A DNA stretch of 15,372 nt from Desulfotignum sp. (GTDB lineage: Bacteria > Desulfobacterota > Desulfobacteria > Desulfobacterales > Desulfobacteraceae): NCBI GenBank assembly GCA_021737445.1, contig JAIPDY010000059.1, forward strand, positions 1 through 15,372. The letters run 5' to 3'. This document shows, in pieces, positions 15,219-15,372 of this stretch (position 1 is the stretch's first letter; every line of letters starts with the position of its first letter). The translations under genes were made by a program, and so were the position numbers. Under the pieces are notes generated by a model. That model was given only the letters and a program-made list of their open reading frames with translations, had not been told where the DNA came from and did not search any database.

Positions 15219-15238
15219 GTACATAAAGTATGTACAGA
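15216..15238 (+). promoter_or_regulatory. Palindromic operator over the antitoxin promoter
   Basis: TCTGTACATA (15216-15225), a 3-bp spacer AAG, then TATGTACAGA (15229-15238): the 10-bp arms are perfectly complementary. The element overlaps the -10 box and the start point. Phd/YefM antitoxins repress their own operons by binding palindromes of this kind (YefM sites contain TGTACA), so this is the likely autoregulatory site. Confidence 0.75.
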
Positions 15239-15263
15239 AATAACGTTCCAACAGGAGGTGACG

Positions 15264-15372
15264 ATGCCGCAAGTGAATATAACGGAGTTTCGCAACCATC
15301 TTCCGCATTATATGAAGCAGGTACAAAAAGGGGTTGAATTTCTGATAACAAGCCATGGAAAAAAAATTGCCC
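15264..15372 (+). CDS. Phd/YefM-family antitoxin, N-terminal part (partial)
   Basis: The ATG at 15264 has AGGAGG at 15253-15258. The 36 residues before the window edge read VNITEFRNHLPHYMKQVQKG and FLITSHGKKIA. This is the N-terminal DNA-binding domain of Phd/YefM antitoxins, with the usual TEFRxHLPxYMKxVQKG helix and the LITSHGK strand. The partner toxin (often PIN-domain, RelE/YoeB or Doc) should follow directly downstream, outside the window. The ATG, promoter and operator are all in good order, so this is an active locus next to decayed genes. Confidence 0.85.
   Translation, partial: MPQVNITEFRNHLPHYMKQVQKGVEFLITSHGKKIA

Overview
The window reads as chromosomal DNA of an anaerobic, sulfate-reducer-like deltaproteobacterium (Desulfobacterota, probably Desulfobacteraceae or a relative). 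The reasons are an anaerobic nickel CO dehydrogenase with its ferredoxin and flavoprotein partners, a branched-chain-type ABC transporter combined with a long-chain acyl-CoA synthetase, and the Cache/HAMP/PAS sensor kinase style. This placement comes from gene content, not from a database search. Every recognisable gene lies on the + strand.

Region 1 (1-2893) is a CO oxidation operon. It holds the C-terminal end of an FAD/NAD(P) oxidoreductase, a 16-cysteine CooF-type ferredoxin, and the catalytic subunit CooS, closed by a strong intrinsic terminator. CooS would oxidise CO, CooF would carry the electrons and the flavoprotein would pass them to NAD(P)+. The CooS D-cluster motif is the CX2C form.

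Region 2 (2984-6517) has a stand-alone LOG-family nucleotide-binding protein, then a two-component system. The sensor kinase has two tandem Cache-like modules, HAMP, PAS and a HisKA_3/HATPase core. The response regulator is of the NarL/LuxR type.

Region 3 (6525-13331) is a six-gene transport and activation operon in the order livG, livH, livM, substrate-binding protein, livF, acyl-CoA synthetase. The last two genes overlap by 13 bp. The promoter region contains two 17-bp direct repeats 23 bp apart, which are candidate binding sites for the adjacent response regulator. The simplest model is that the Cache sensor detects an external carboxylate, the regulator turns on the transporter, and the ligase traps the imported acid as its CoA thioester.

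Region 4 (13462-15372) is accessory and decayed. It holds the ParB/HTH half of a probable ParB-DNA methyltransferase protein, out of frame with the remaining DPPY-containing methyltransferase half. It also holds a C-terminal scrap of an HTH regulator, an intact small cupin gene and a truncated phage lysozyme. The window ends in a Phd/YefM antitoxin gene with a clear promoter and a perfect 23-bp palindromic operator. No rRNA, tRNA, CRISPR array or complete insertion sequence was seen. I found no convincing new multi-gene system; the best leads are regulatory sites, the altered kinase motif and the decayed ParB-methyltransferase locus.
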